From JBMNQH01 sp050944035 (GTDB taxonomy: Bacteria; Bacillota; Clostridia; Oscillospirales; Oscillospiraceae), in NCBI GenBank assembly GCA_050944035.1, contig JBMNQH010000004.1, positions 62,001 to 126,000 on the forward strand: a stretch of 64,000 bases of DNA, in the 5' to 3' direction. The first letter of the stretch is position 1; every line of letters begins with the position of its first letter. The notes below the pieces were generated by a model. It worked only from the letters and a program-made list of their open reading frames with translations, had not been told where the DNA came from and ran no database searches. Shown here piece after piece: positions 42,521-51,837 of the stretch. The position numbers and the translations under genes are program-made.

Positions 42521-43365
42521 AAAATATTGGGTATTACAACGGAAAAATGGGACCTCTGGAGGAAATGGTTATTCCCATGAATGACCGTGCTTCTTATTTT
42601 GGAGACGGCGTGTATGAGGCGGTTATTGTCGCGGACGGTGTGCCGTTTGCACTGGAGGATCATTTTGACCGATTTTATGACAGTTTGAAGATTTTGGAGA
42701 TTCCGTTTACCATGTCTCGTGAAGCGTTGGAGGAAGAGCTGATGCGGTGTGTCCGGGCTTCGGAAGGCGACTATGTCTGGCTGTATTGGCAGTGTTCCCG
42801 CGGTACGGCGCTCCGCAACCATGTTTATCCCGATGCAGGGGTAACACCGAATCTGACCATTATGGTGTTGCCGAATGCACGGGAAGACATTGACCGAAAG
42901 ATGAAGCTTACGCTGGTTGAGGATATCCGCTGGCAGCTTTGTAATGTCAAGACGCTGAATCTGATTCCCAGTGTGTTTGCCTGTGAGACAGCCAAACAGC
43001 GCGGTTGTGACGAGGCCGTTTTCCACCGCGGCGAAATTGTAACGGAATGCTCTCATAGCAATATTCTGATGTTAAAAGACGGCGTACTCCACACCCATCC
43101 CGCGGACAATCACATCCTGCCCGGCGTTTCCCGAAAACATATTTTGGAGATGGCACCAGAGCAGGGGATTCCTGTTGTAGAGGAAGCCTTTACCATTGCA
43201 GAAATGATGGAAGCAGATGAGATTATCGTCAGCAGCTCCGGTACCTTCTGCGCATCTGCAGTGGAGATTGATGGAACGCCGGTTGGGGGAAAAGACCCGG
43301 AGCGACTGCAGCTGCTTCAGCGTTGCTGCTTGGAACGGTTTTCCAATTATATCAGCCGAAAGTAA
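42517..43365 (+). CDS. dat: Class IV aminotransferase, D-amino-acid type
   Basis: 282-residue PLP enzyme. The start YYNGKMGPLEEMVIPMNDRASYFGDGVYEA divides at the fold's first loop; RGTALRNHVYP is the RGxxxRNHxFP-like motif of D-alanine aminotransferases that binds the substrate carboxylate. The PLP Lys lies in NVKTLNLIPSV, and the phosphate-binding loop is SSSGTFCASAV. It would interconvert D-alanine and D-glutamate for peptidoglycan. Branched-chain or 4-amino-4-deoxychorismate lyase roles are less likely given the RNH motif. It is coupled to recN, an unusual neighbour. Confidence 0.88.
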   Translation: MKNIGYYNGKMGPLEEMVIPMNDRASYFGDGVYEAVIVADGVPFALEDHFDRFYDSLKILEIPFTMSREALEEELMRCVRASEGDYVWLYWQCSRGTALRNHVYPDAGVTPNLTIMVLPNAREDIDRKMKLTLVEDIRWQLCNVKTLNLIPSVFACETAKQRGCDEAVFHRGEIVTECSHSNILMLKDGVLHTHPADNHILPGVSRKHILEMAPEQGIPVVEEAFTIAEMMEADEIIVSSSGTFCASAVEIDGTPVGGKDPERLQLLQRCCLERFSNYISRK

Positions 43366-43451
43366 ATCTGTGACCAACGGAACTTTGCCAGCCAGACCGC
43401 GGGCCCGGTTCCGATAAACAAATACAATCTACATTTTATGAGGTGAAAGAT

Positions 43452-43847
43452 ATGACAAGAAAAGAAAAGGCTATGGAGCTCCACAAGAGCGGTTACAACT
43501 GTGCACAGAGTGTGATTGCCGCATGTTGTGATCTGGTCAATCTGGATGAAAAGACTGCATTGGCAATTTCCGGCGGTTTCGGCGGCGGTCTCCGCTGCGG
43601 CGAAGTCTGCGGTGCTGTTTCCGGCGGCCTCATGGTCATCAGCATGGCATTTCCCTTTGACAGCCTTGACAGTGAAAACAAGGACAAGATTGCTGCTGTA
43701 GCAAAGGAATTCTGCGCGGCTTTCAAAGAGCAGTACGGTGCCATCCGCTGTGACGATCTGCTTGCAGAGAGAGACAAAAAGGAATTCTGCAGACCTGCAA
43801 TCGGTGTGGTTACAGAACTCGTAGAGAAGTTTGTCCTCGGAAAGTAA
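43452..43847 (+). CDS. C_GCAxxG_C_C family redox-type protein
   Basis: 131 residues. It has the family's name-giving pattern: a Cys in SGYNCAQSVIAA, LRCGEVCGAVSGGLM, and later Cys residues in VAKEFCAAF, IRCDDL and FCRPAIG. Six or seven conserved Cys suggest a metal or iron-sulfur site, or thiol chemistry. The family has no firm function. The ATG at 43452 has TGAGGTGAAAG in front; an in-frame GTG at 43443 is inside that site. It stands between dat and tyrS as a likely single gene. Confidence 0.88.
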   Translation: MTRKEKAMELHKSGYNCAQSVIAACCDLVNLDEKTALAISGGFGGGLRCGEVCGAVSGGLMVISMAFPFDSLDSENKDKIAAVAKEFCAAFKEQYGAIRCDDLLAERDKKEFCRPAIGVVTELVEKFVLGK

Positions 43848-43908
43848 AGTCCCAACAATCCCACAATCGGTGCGGATTTAGAATCTATCCCGACTAGGAG
43901 ATATCAGA

Positions 43909-45135
43909 ATGACAGTTTATGACGAACTCGTGGCCCGCGGTCTGATCGCACAGGTCACAGACGAAGAAGAAATCAAGGAATTGATCAATAACGGAAAAGC
44001 CACCTTCTACATTGGATTTGACCCCACTGCGGATTCCCTCCATGTGGGGCATTTCATGGCGCTCTGTTTGATGAAGCGTTTGCAGATGGCGGGCAACAGA
44101 CCCATTGCTCTGGTAGGCGGCGGTACCGGCTACATCGGTGATCCCTCTGGTCGTACCGATTTGCGTTCCATGCTGACTCCGGAAATGATCCAGCACAACT
44201 GCGACTGCTTCAAGAAGCAGATGGAACGCTTCATTGAATTCGGCGAAGGCAAAGCACAGATGGTCAACAACGCGGACTGGTTGCTGAAGCTGAACTATGT
44301 TGAGCTCCTGCGCGACGTCGGCGCTTGCTTCTCGGTCAACAATATGCTCCGTGCAGAATGTTATAAGCAGCGCATGGAGAAGGGTTTGACCTTCCTGGAA
44401 TTCAACTATATGATTATGCAGTCTTATGACTTCTATCATCTTTACCAGCATTACGGCTGCAATATGCAGTTCGGCGGCAACGACCAGTGGAGCAATATGC
44501 TGGGCGGCACCGAACTGATTCGGCGCAAGCTGGGCAAGGACGCCTATGCGATGACCATCACCCTTTTGCTCAACAGCGAAGGAAAAAAGATGGGCAAAAC
44601 ATCGTCCGGCGCAGTTTGGCTTGACCCGGAAAAGACCAGCCCGTTTGAATTTTATCAGTACTGGCGCAATGTCGACGATGCTGATGTATTGAAATGCCTG
44701 CGGATGCTGACCTTCCTTCCGCTTGAGCAGATTGAACAGATGGCACAGTGGGAAGGCAGCCAGTTGAATACAGCAAAAGAAATTTTGGCCTTTGAGCTGA
44801 CCAAAATGGTACACGGCGAGGAAGAGGCAGCCAAGGCAGAAGCTGCAGCCAAGGCGCTGTTTGCAGGCGAGGGTGACAGAGCCAACATGCCTTGCACAGA
44901 ACTGACCGCTGATGATCTGCGGGACGGCACCATTGATATCTTGTCCATTCTGGTCACAACGGGTTTGTGCCCCAGCCGCGGCGATGCAAGACGGAATGTT
45001 CAGCAGGGCGGCGTAGAGGCCGACGGTGAAAAAGTCACATCCATAGACAAATGCTTTACCGCAGACGAACTGTCTGGAGAAGGTGTTGTCATCAAGCGCG
45101 GAAAGAAGAAATTTAACCGTGTAGTCCTGAAATAA
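43909..45135 (+). CDS. tyrS: Tyrosyl-tRNA synthetase
   Basis: 408 residues, class I synthetase. HIGH-like motif DSLHVGHFMAL, tyrosine pocket YIGFDPTADS and YDFYHLYQHYGCNMQFGGNDQWSNM divided by loops, and KMSKS-like motif KKMGKTSSGAVWLD, with Thr for the last Ser. A C-terminal S4 domain (SRGDARRNVQQGGVEADG) binds the tRNA anticodon arm. The sequence belongs to the TyrRS-S (TyrS) group. ACTAGGAGATAT precedes the ATG. The 61-bp leader is too short for a T-box. Confidence 0.97.
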   Translation: MTVYDELVARGLIAQVTDEEEIKELINNGKATFYIGFDPTADSLHVGHFMALCLMKRLQMAGNRPIALVGGGTGYIGDPSGRTDLRSMLTPEMIQHNCDCFKKQMERFIEFGEGKAQMVNNADWLLKLNYVELLRDVGACFSVNNMLRAECYKQRMEKGLTFLEFNYMIMQSYDFYHLYQHYGCNMQFGGNDQWSNMLGGTELIRRKLGKDAYAMTITLLLNSEGKKMGKTSSGAVWLDPEKTSPFEFYQYWRNVDDADVLKCLRMLTFLPLEQIEQMAQWEGSQLNTAKEILAFELTKMVHGEEEAAKAEAAAKALFAGEGDRANMPCTELTADDLRDGTIDILSILVTTGLCPSRGDARRNVQQGGVEADGEKVTSIDKCFTADELSGEGVVIKRGKKKFNRVVLK

Positions 45136-45168
45136 AATACCATACGGTCTCTTGTTGAGACAGCGAAC

Positions 45169-45197
45169 AAAGGCTTCCTCATCTGAGGAAGCCTTTT
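45169..45197 (+). terminator. Terminator after tyrS
   Basis: AAAGGCTTCCTCA pairs with TGAGGAAGCCTTT, followed by TT and GGC. Confidence 0.85.
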
Positions 45198-45223
45198 GGC
45201 ATAGAAGAGAAAATGCTATAACT

Positions 45224-45280
45224 GCAAGCGCCCTGCCCGGAACGTGAAACACACTTCTGACAGGGCGCTTGCGCTTTTTT
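45224..45280 (+). terminator. Second hairpin with T-run, long loop
   Basis: GCAAGCGCCCTG (45224-45235) pairs perfectly with CAGGGCGCTTGC (45261-45272) over a 25-nt loop, then GC and six T. It is a second terminator between tyrS and sbcD. Confidence 0.75.
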
Positions 45281-45328
45281 AAAAACTGTGAGAAAATAAA
45301 CCATTAATATCAACGGGAGGAAAGCAGC

Positions 45329-46453
45329 ATGAAACTAATGCATCTGTCGGATCTGCACATTGGCAAACGATTTTGTGGGATCTCTTTGCTCGAAGATCAA
45401 CGGTATATTTTAGGCAAAATTCTGGAGATTGTTCGCGAGGAACAGCCAGATGGCATCCTGATCGCAGGGGATATCTATGACAAATCGGTGCCTTCGGCAG
45501 AGGCGGTGCGGCTGTTTGATGAATTTCTGACGCATTTAGCGATGCTACGGCAGCGCGTTTTTCTCATTCCCGGCAATCATGATTCCGCAGAACGCATTGC
45601 CTTTGGTGCGCAGATGCTGCGGCACAGCGGAATCTATCTTTCAACAGCCTTTTCTGACGGAATTGTTTCCATTCCACTGGCGGACGCCTATGGCACAGCG
45701 ATGGTCTATTTGCTGCCGTTTTTGAAACCGGCGCACGTGCGGGCAAAGTATCCGGACGAGGAGATTATCGATTATTCTGATGCAATGCAAGTGGTTATCG
45801 ATCATTTGCATCTCGATCCCACGATCCGGAATGTTGCGGTGGCGCATCAGTTTGTGCGCGGCAGCACCCGCTGTGAATCCGAGGACTTAAGTATCGGCGG
45901 GTTAGACGAGCTGTGTGCAGACGTATTTGCACCGTTTGATTATACAGCGCTGGGACATTTGCACAGTCCGCAAAACGTGAACGACACGATCCGCTATTGT
46001 GGAACACCGCTGAAATATTCATTTTCCGAACTGTATCATAAAAAATCACTGACCATCGTAGAGCTGGCAGAAAAGGGAAACCTGACCGTTCGAACCGTAC
46101 CGTTAACCCCGCTGCATGAGGTGTGCGAACTGCGCGGGAACTTTGCCGAGCTGACCGATCCTGTATTTTATCAAAAGCAGGATCGGGATTGTTATTACCG
46201 CATTATTCTGACAGACGAGGAAAGTGTTACCGATGCGGTGCAGTATTTGCGGCAGATTTTTCCCAATTTGGCCTCTCTGAGTTATGACAACACCAGAACG
46301 CGTGCTTGTGCCACGGTGAACGGTACCGATCCAATCGAGGAACAGCAGCCGCTGGAGTTGTTTGCGGCGCTCTATCAGCAGCAAAACGGAATGGAACTGA
46401 GCGAACAGCAGCGGGAACTTTGTTGCTGTTTCATGGAAGAAATCTGGGGGTGA
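45329..46453 (+). CDS. sbcD: Exonuclease SbcCD, subunit D
   Basis: 374-residue Mre11-type nuclease subunit that works with SbcC to cut hairpins and blocked DNA ends. Metal motifs: LMHLSDLHIGKRF, IAGDIYDKSVPS, LIPGNHDSAERI, VAVAHQFVRG and YTALGHLHSPQ. Length is usual. GGGAGGAAAGCAGC precedes the ATG. sbcC follows after 4 bp. Confidence 0.97.
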   Translation: MKLMHLSDLHIGKRFCGISLLEDQRYILGKILEIVREEQPDGILIAGDIYDKSVPSAEAVRLFDEFLTHLAMLRQRVFLIPGNHDSAERIAFGAQMLRHSGIYLSTAFSDGIVSIPLADAYGTAMVYLLPFLKPAHVRAKYPDEEIIDYSDAMQVVIDHLHLDPTIRNVAVAHQFVRGSTRCESEDLSIGGLDELCADVFAPFDYTALGHLHSPQNVNDTIRYCGTPLKYSFSELYHKKSLTIVELAEKGNLTVRTVPLTPLHEVCELRGNFAELTDPVFYQKQDRDCYYRIILTDEESVTDAVQYLRQIFPNLASLSYDNTRTRACATVNGTDPIEEQQPLELFAALYQQQNGMELSEQQRELCCCFMEEIWG

Positions 46454-46457
46454 GGTT

Positions 46458-49214
46458 GTGCGACCGATTACTTTGACAATGTCCGCGTTTGGACCGTATG
46501 CAGGCAGTGTAACCCTGAACATGGACAAGTTGGGAGACCATGGACTCTATCTGATTACAGGGGATACCGGCGCGGGCAAAACAACGATTTTTGATGCTAT
46601 CTGCTATGCGTTGTATGGGGAAGCAAGCGGAAGCGCGCGAAGCGACAGCATGTTTCGCAGCAAGTACGCAGAACCGACGGTAGAGACCTTTGTGGACTTG
46701 GTCTTTCTTTATAATGGGAAGCAATATCGCATCTATCGAAAGCCGACACAGGAGCGCCCAAAAAAACGCGGGACAGGAATGATCGCAGTGCCAGCCGAAG
46801 CGGAACTGTATATGCCGGACGGGCGTGTTGTAACTAAGGTGCGTGATGTGGACGCTGCGGTAAAAGAGCTGCTCGGTGTGGATTGCGGGCAGTATAAGCG
46901 CATTGCAATGATTGCGCAGGGCGATTTTCTCAAGGTGCTGCACGCAGGCACAGAAGAGCGGGTTCGAATTTTTCGGGAGCTTTTTCATACGGAACCTTAT
47001 GAGCGCTTTCAGGAACGCCTGAAAGAAGAGGTCAAATGCCTGTCAGAAGAGCGAAGCCGTCTCCGTGCCAGCATGGAGCAATACATCCATGGTATTCAAA
47101 GCGATGGCGTTGATCTGGAGACACAGAATAGTCTGAACAGCGGAGTGCGTCCGCTGGTTGAAATTCTGGAGATTTTAGAGGAATGTATTGCTGCCGATGC
47201 TTTGGAACTTCAGAAGCTGAATGATGCAATACAGGAAAACGGTGCGGCGCTTGCAATCGCCAACCAGCAGATTGGCACAGCAAAAGCGGCGCTGGATGTG
47301 GAAAAGAAGCTGGCCGCGGCACAGGAGACGTTTATAAGCGAGTCAGACCGTCTGAAGGAATTGTCTCAAACATTGCAGACGGAGATGAGACACGATCCGG
47401 AGCGGGAAGCGCTGCAACTTCAGATCGCACGCGCGGAAACGTACTTGCCGGAATATGATGCTCTCGAGCAGCTACAGACATTACAGAGAGCTGGAAAACA
47501 TACCCTGCAAACTTGGAATGAAAAAGCGGGGCGGGCAAAAAAAACCGTGCAAAAGGCGGAACGCAGTCGGGAGGCATTCTGTTTGCAGATGGAGGCAATG
47601 CCCAACCATGCTGCTGAGACAGAGCGATTACAGTCCGTTCGTCAGGCGCTGGAGACGCGGAGGACGGCGCTGCAAACACTGCGGCAGGATATGGCCGCTT
47701 ACGAGAAGCGGCAACGGAAAGCGGTGCAGGCACAGAATAATTATCGTGCGGCAATGGAACTGTTTCAACAGAGAAAAACAGTATATGACCGGATGGAACG
47801 CCTGTTTTTCGACGCACAGGCGGGAATTCTGGCAGAGCAGTTGATAGAAGGACAGCCGTGCCCTGTGTGTGGGTCGCGCCAACATCCACAGCTGGCGCAG
47901 CGTCCGGAAACTGCGCCGACAGAATCCCAGCTGCGGCAGGCAAAGCAAATCCGGGATGCTGCGGAAGCGGACATGCAGAAAAAAAGCATCACAGCGGGTG
48001 AATTGCAGGCGGCAATAACCGGATTAACTGCTACACTGGAGCGGCAGGCGTCCGTTTGTTTTGGAGAAGCGGAGTCCATTGATTTGCTGACGGAACGTGT
48101 GGAAACGGCTTGCAGCTCTTTGACGGAAAAGCTGCGTACACTTGTGTTACAGGAAACGGCGCTTGACGCCAGCAGGCGGGAAAAGGAGCAGTTGGAATCT
48201 GCTATCGCAGAGGCGGTTGCACAGCAGCAGACTGCAGCGGCAACGCTGGAGCAGGCAACAGCGGCGTGTATCCGATTAAACGCAGAGCAGGAAAGTCTGC
48301 AACGGCAAATTGGCGAAAAGACCGCGACGCTGGAATTCGCAAGCAAAGCCGAGGCGATGGGAAAACTGACCGAGCAGAAAAAACGTTTTACTGTACTACA
48401 GAAAGCACTGTCCACGGCACAGAAGGCGTTTGATACCTGTAACCAGGCTGTTCGGGCTGCAGCTGCAAAGGTAGAGACGCTGCAGGAACAGAGGATCCTG
48501 CCGGTACCGGATCTTGCCGCCGTGCAGGCAGAAAAAACGGAATTGGAGCAGGAAGCAGAAATACTGCGTACACGTTGGACTGCAATCCGCAGCCGCTATG
48601 AACACAATCAAAAAACCAGACAAACGCTGTCATCACAGAGTGCAGAGCTTCGTGCTGTAGAGCAAAAACTGAGTTGGGTCAGCGCCCTGTCTGATACGGC
48701 CAACGGCAAACTTGTTGGGAAAGAACGTATTCAACTGGAAACCTATGTTCAGATGCGCTATTTTGAGCGGATTATCCGGTTTGCCAATCTCCGGTTGATG
48801 AAGATGACCGAGGGTCGCTATGCTTTCCAGCGAAGAACAGAGACCGGAGGCAGAAGCCAAAGCGGCTTGGAACTCGACATCATCGACTATAACAATGCCA
48901 GTGTTCGTGATGTTCGCACCCTGTCCGGCGGGGAGTCTTTTATGGCCGCATTGTCACTGGCGCTTGGTGTGTCGGATGAGATCCGACACAGTGCAAGCTG
49001 GATTCATTTGGAAACCATGTTTATCGATGAAGGGTTTGGTACCTTGGATGAAAATGCACTGCATCAGGCCTTGCGGATGCTGGCTGATCTCAGCCAGGGC
49101 GATTGTCTGATTGGGATTATTTCTCACGTTGTGGAATTGCGGCGCAGCATTGACTGTCAGATTGTAGTCAGCAAACAGAGAGAGGGCGGAAGCTATGTTA
49201 AGATTCAGGTATAA
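46458..49214 (+). CDS. sbcC: Exonuclease SbcCD, subunit C
   Basis: 918-residue Rad50-like ATPase. It begins RPITLTMSAFGPYAGSVTLN, Walker A is ITGDTGAGKTTIFDAICYAL, two long coiled coils meet at a zinc hook CPVCGSRQHP (about residue 470), and the C-terminal head has the signature VRDVRTLSGGESFMAALSLA and Walker B MFIDEGFGTLDENAL. The start is a GTG at 46458 with TGAGGTT upstream, directly after sbcD. Somewhat shorter than the E. coli protein but normal for Firmicutes. Confidence 0.96.
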   Translation: MRPITLTMSAFGPYAGSVTLNMDKLGDHGLYLITGDTGAGKTTIFDAICYALYGEASGSARSDSMFRSKYAEPTVETFVDLVFLYNGKQYRIYRKPTQERPKKRGTGMIAVPAEAELYMPDGRVVTKVRDVDAAVKELLGVDCGQYKRIAMIAQGDFLKVLHAGTEERVRIFRELFHTEPYERFQERLKEEVKCLSEERSRLRASMEQYIHGIQSDGVDLETQNSLNSGVRPLVEILEILEECIAADALELQKLNDAIQENGAALAIANQQIGTAKAALDVEKKLAAAQETFISESDRLKELSQTLQTEMRHDPEREALQLQIARAETYLPEYDALEQLQTLQRAGKHTLQTWNEKAGRAKKTVQKAERSREAFCLQMEAMPNHAAETERLQSVRQALETRRTALQTLRQDMAAYEKRQRKAVQAQNNYRAAMELFQQRKTVYDRMERLFFDAQAGILAEQLIEGQPCPVCGSRQHPQLAQRPETAPTESQLRQAKQIRDAAEADMQKKSITAGELQAAITGLTATLERQASVCFGEAESIDLLTERVETACSSLTEKLRTLVLQETALDASRREKEQLESAIAEAVAQQQTAAATLEQATAACIRLNAEQESLQRQIGEKTATLEFASKAEAMGKLTEQKKRFTVLQKALSTAQKAFDTCNQAVRAAAAKVETLQEQRILPVPDLAAVQAEKTELEQEAEILRTRWTAIRSRYEHNQKTRQTLSSQSAELRAVEQKLSWVSALSDTANGKLVGKERIQLETYVQMRYFERIIRFANLRLMKMTEGRYAFQRRTETGGRSQSGLELDIIDYNNASVRDVRTLSGGESFMAALSLALGVSDEIRHSASWIHLETMFIDEGFGTLDENALHQALRMLADLSQGDCLIGIISHVVELRRSIDCQIVVSKQREGGSYVKIQV

Positions 49215-49335
49215 TGGATAAAAAGACGCCATTATTCACAAATGCGCAACAAATAGTCAACAGGATTCTGCTATAATGCCAACATTGCAAAGTAAAACCA
49301 GATCTGTCGAAAAACTGTTTGAATTGGCAGTTCGG

Positions 49336-49364
49336 TTGCTTTTTATCAGAAATTATGGTATAAC
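49336..49364 (+). promoter_or_regulatory. Candidate promoter of the LTA-synthase-like gene
   Basis: TTGCTT (49336-49341) and TATAAC (49359-49364) with a 17-bp spacer. A TATAAT without a good -35 occurs at 49272-49277. Confidence 0.5.
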
Positions 49365-49421
49365 TCAAATTGCGTCGGATTGGGATACTCGACTTGCTTT
49401 CGGCGCAAAGAAAGGCGAATC

Positions 49422-51779
49422 ATGTTTCACAGTAAGAAGAAAAAAGTGCAGGATCAGGCGCTAAATACAGAAGCACAAAATCCGGAAATCACGGTCTCAG
49501 TTGCAGAAGTTTCCGAAGAACCTGAACCTGAACTACATAAAAACTCCGGCAGGTTATGTACACGAATCAAGACGGCTTTTTCTGGTTTGGAGAGGACGTT
49601 GCGCATTGGTATAAGACCCATACGAAGAGCGGGAAGAAAGTCCTACAGACGGTTTCGGACGGTCTATGATTGGCTGGATCAGCGCCCACTGTTGCAATTG
49701 ATTGTGACGGCACTCCTTGTAAATCTGGTTGTGGAAATGTTGCAGCGCCACAGCGTAATTGGTGCATTGCGCTTCCTGTTTACCCATCCGTTTGTGTTCC
49801 TTTGTGGGATGCTGATTGTGTTGTTTACGATTTCGTTTTCTCTTCTGTTCCGAAAACGACATTTTTGGCGTATTTTGTTGTCGTCTGTCTGGCTGATCCT
49901 AGGTGTGATTGATTTTGTGGTGTTGTTTTTCCGCACCACACCGCTGGCAGAGATTGACTTCGAGCTGATGACCTCGGTTGCCAGCATTATCTCCGTCTAT
50001 CTGAATACGTTTCAGTTGGTGATGGTCATCATTTTTATTGTACTGGTGATTGCACTGTTCATCGTTATGCTGATTAAGACAAAGCGGCAGAAAGTTAAGT
50101 GGAAGCAGACTCTGCTGGGCATTGTTGGATCAGGCGTTCTAATGAGCGGTGCCATTTTGGCGGCACTGCACGTTGGCGCAGTTTCCACGCACTTTCCCAA
50201 TTTGCCCATTGCATATCGAAACTACGGCTTTGTTTACTGCTTTACCAGCAGTATCGTTGATCGGGGCATTTCCAAACCTTCCAATTATTCTTCAGCAAGC
50301 ATCAGTGAAATTCTGGCGGCCATCAACGAAACGGAGAACAATACGACAGCTGGTGTTGAGGCAGATGTGGATCATCCAAACGTAATTTTCCTTCAGTTGG
50401 AATCTTTCTTTGATGTCAACTTGTTAAACGGCGTTACTTATACGCAAAACCCTATTCCAAACTTTACAAAACTCAAGGAAAACTATATCTCCGGTTATTT
50501 GAATGTCCCTTCTTTTGGCGCCGGCACAGCCAATACTGAGTTTGAAATCCTTACTGGAATGACAGTAAGTGATTTTGGCAGTGGTGAGTACCCGTATAAG
50601 ACGATTTTGCAGGACAATACCTGTGAAAGTCTTTGCTATAATCTGAAAGAGCTCGGGTATGCCACGCATGCAATTCATAATCACTATGCCACGTTTTATG
50701 ACCGCAACCTGGTATTCTCGCATCTTGGGTTTGACACCTTTACATCGTTGGAGTATATGTCCAATATCTCCTATACGCCGCGCGGTTGGTGTACCGATCT
50801 TAACTTGGACTCCGAGATTCTGAATACGTTGGAATCCACGGAAAATCAGGATTTTATCTATACCATCAGTGTACAGGGGCATGGGCAGTATCCTGCTCAT
50901 AAAACCTATGGGTTGGAAGGAGTTTCTGTCCGTTCCGGTATTGAAGAGGAAGAAACAGCAAATGCATTTACATACTATCTCCGTATGATCAACCAGACCG
51001 ATGCGTTCATCGGCAATTTGATTGAACAGCTGAAGAATTATGATGAACCCACGGTTGTGGTGATGTATGGAGATCATCTGCCGACGTTTGATTTTCTCAC
51101 CAATCAGTCTCTGGAGAATGGTGACATCTACGCAACAGAGTATGTAATCTGGTCCAATTTTGGCCTGACCGATGAAAGTACGACCATGTACAGCTATCAG
51201 CTGGGTGCCTATGTGATGGATTTGTTGGACTACAACAACGGCGTGATTACCAAACTGCATCAGCGGTATAAGAGCAACGCGAACTATAAAACTGCGCTGA
51301 AAATGCTGGAATATGATATGCTCTATGGCGATGGCACTGCTTATCAGGGAGAGACACCCAAAGCAACCGTTCTTCAACTCGGTGTCAATGATGTTGCAAT
51401 TACAGATGTGACCAATTTCAGGAATGAACTGTTGTTCCTCCACGGGAATGGATTTACCCGATATGCAACCTGTTGCGTGGATGGGAAGGAGCAGGAAACA
51501 AAATTTATCAGCGAACATCTGTTGATGGTAGAACTGGATCGTCCATTGGCTGAGAGTTGTGATTTAACCTTGCAGTTTGCAGGAAAAGACAAAGAGGTAT
51601 TGACAGTAACAGAGCCGTATCCTCTTGTTATAGCAGGATCTGACGGTCTGTCACAAGATCCTGTGACAGATGACAGCACAGTACCGGATAGCACACAGCC
51701 AGATGCTACAGTGCCAAATGCTACGGAATCGGGCAAAACTTTACCGGATGCCGACAACGGGGAAACGCTATCAGAATAA
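49422..51779 (+). CDS. LTA synthase family sulfatase-fold membrane enzyme
   Basis: 785 residues. A charged cytoplasmic start of about 95 residues, five membrane helices (about 100-265), then an outside phosphoglycerol-transferase domain. Signs of the LtaS family: NVIFLQLESFFDVN (metal Glu), FGAGTANTEFEILTGM with the catalytic Thr, the FYDRNLVFSHLGFD stretch, VQGHGQYPAHKTYG and VVMYGDHLPTF. After the catalytic domain come about 180 residues, ending in a low-complexity Thr/Pro/Asp/Ser tail (around TVPDSTQPDATVPNATES). It may build polyglycerol-phosphate on lipoteichoic acid or add phosphoglycerol to other glycans. The ATG at 49422 is chosen for the AAAGGCG upstream and the basic start. Confidence 0.92.
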   Translation: MFHSKKKKVQDQALNTEAQNPEITVSVAEVSEEPEPELHKNSGRLCTRIKTAFSGLERTLRIGIRPIRRAGRKSYRRFRTVYDWLDQRPLLQLIVTALLVNLVVEMLQRHSVIGALRFLFTHPFVFLCGMLIVLFTISFSLLFRKRHFWRILLSSVWLILGVIDFVVLFFRTTPLAEIDFELMTSVASIISVYLNTFQLVMVIIFIVLVIALFIVMLIKTKRQKVKWKQTLLGIVGSGVLMSGAILAALHVGAVSTHFPNLPIAYRNYGFVYCFTSSIVDRGISKPSNYSSASISEILAAINETENNTTAGVEADVDHPNVIFLQLESFFDVNLLNGVTYTQNPIPNFTKLKENYISGYLNVPSFGAGTANTEFEILTGMTVSDFGSGEYPYKTILQDNTCESLCYNLKELGYATHAIHNHYATFYDRNLVFSHLGFDTFTSLEYMSNISYTPRGWCTDLNLDSEILNTLESTENQDFIYTISVQGHGQYPAHKTYGLEGVSVRSGIEEEETANAFTYYLRMINQTDAFIGNLIEQLKNYDEPTVVVMYGDHLPTFDFLTNQSLENGDIYATEYVIWSNFGLTDESTTMYSYQLGAYVMDLLDYNNGVITKLHQRYKSNANYKTALKMLEYDMLYGDGTAYQGETPKATVLQLGVNDVAITDVTNFRNELLFLHGNGFTRYATCCVDGKEQETKFISEHLLMVELDRPLAESCDLTLQFAGKDKEVLTVTEPYPLVIAGSDGLSQDPVTDDSTVPDSTQPDATVPNATESGKTLPDADNGETLSE

Positions 51780-51833
51780 CAATAGAGAAACACACCCTGT
51801 CGTTTTTTCGGCAGGGTGTGTTTCTCTATTGTT
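51778..51833. terminator. 22-bp perfect inverted repeat, bidirectional terminator
   Basis: Positions 51778-51799 and 51812-51833 are perfect reverse complements around a 12-nt loop. It begins within the stop codon of the LTA-synthase-like gene and ends five bases before the ybaK stop. Confidence 0.88.
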
Positions 51834-51837
51834 TAGA

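Noticed and set aside
43848..43908. A possible T-box leader before tyrS
   Set aside because: Only 61 bp separate the genes, too short for a T-box, and its conserved bulge sequence is absent.
43894..45252. A 452-codon open frame on the minus strand across tyrS, longer than tyrS itself
   Set aside because: Its product is Cys/His-rich without any family pattern, and every part of tyrS on the other strand matches tyrosyl-tRNA synthetase. It is a by-product of codon bias.
46458..49214. sbcC-sbcD as part of a new defence island
   Set aside because: Both are standard SbcCD subunits with normal length and motifs, next to housekeeping genes; no toxin, nuclease or mobile partner adjoins.
50424..51518. 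A 364-codon minus-strand frame inside the LTA-synthase-like gene
   Set aside because: No ribosome-binding site, no recognisable domain, and the plus strand has a complete catalytic domain.
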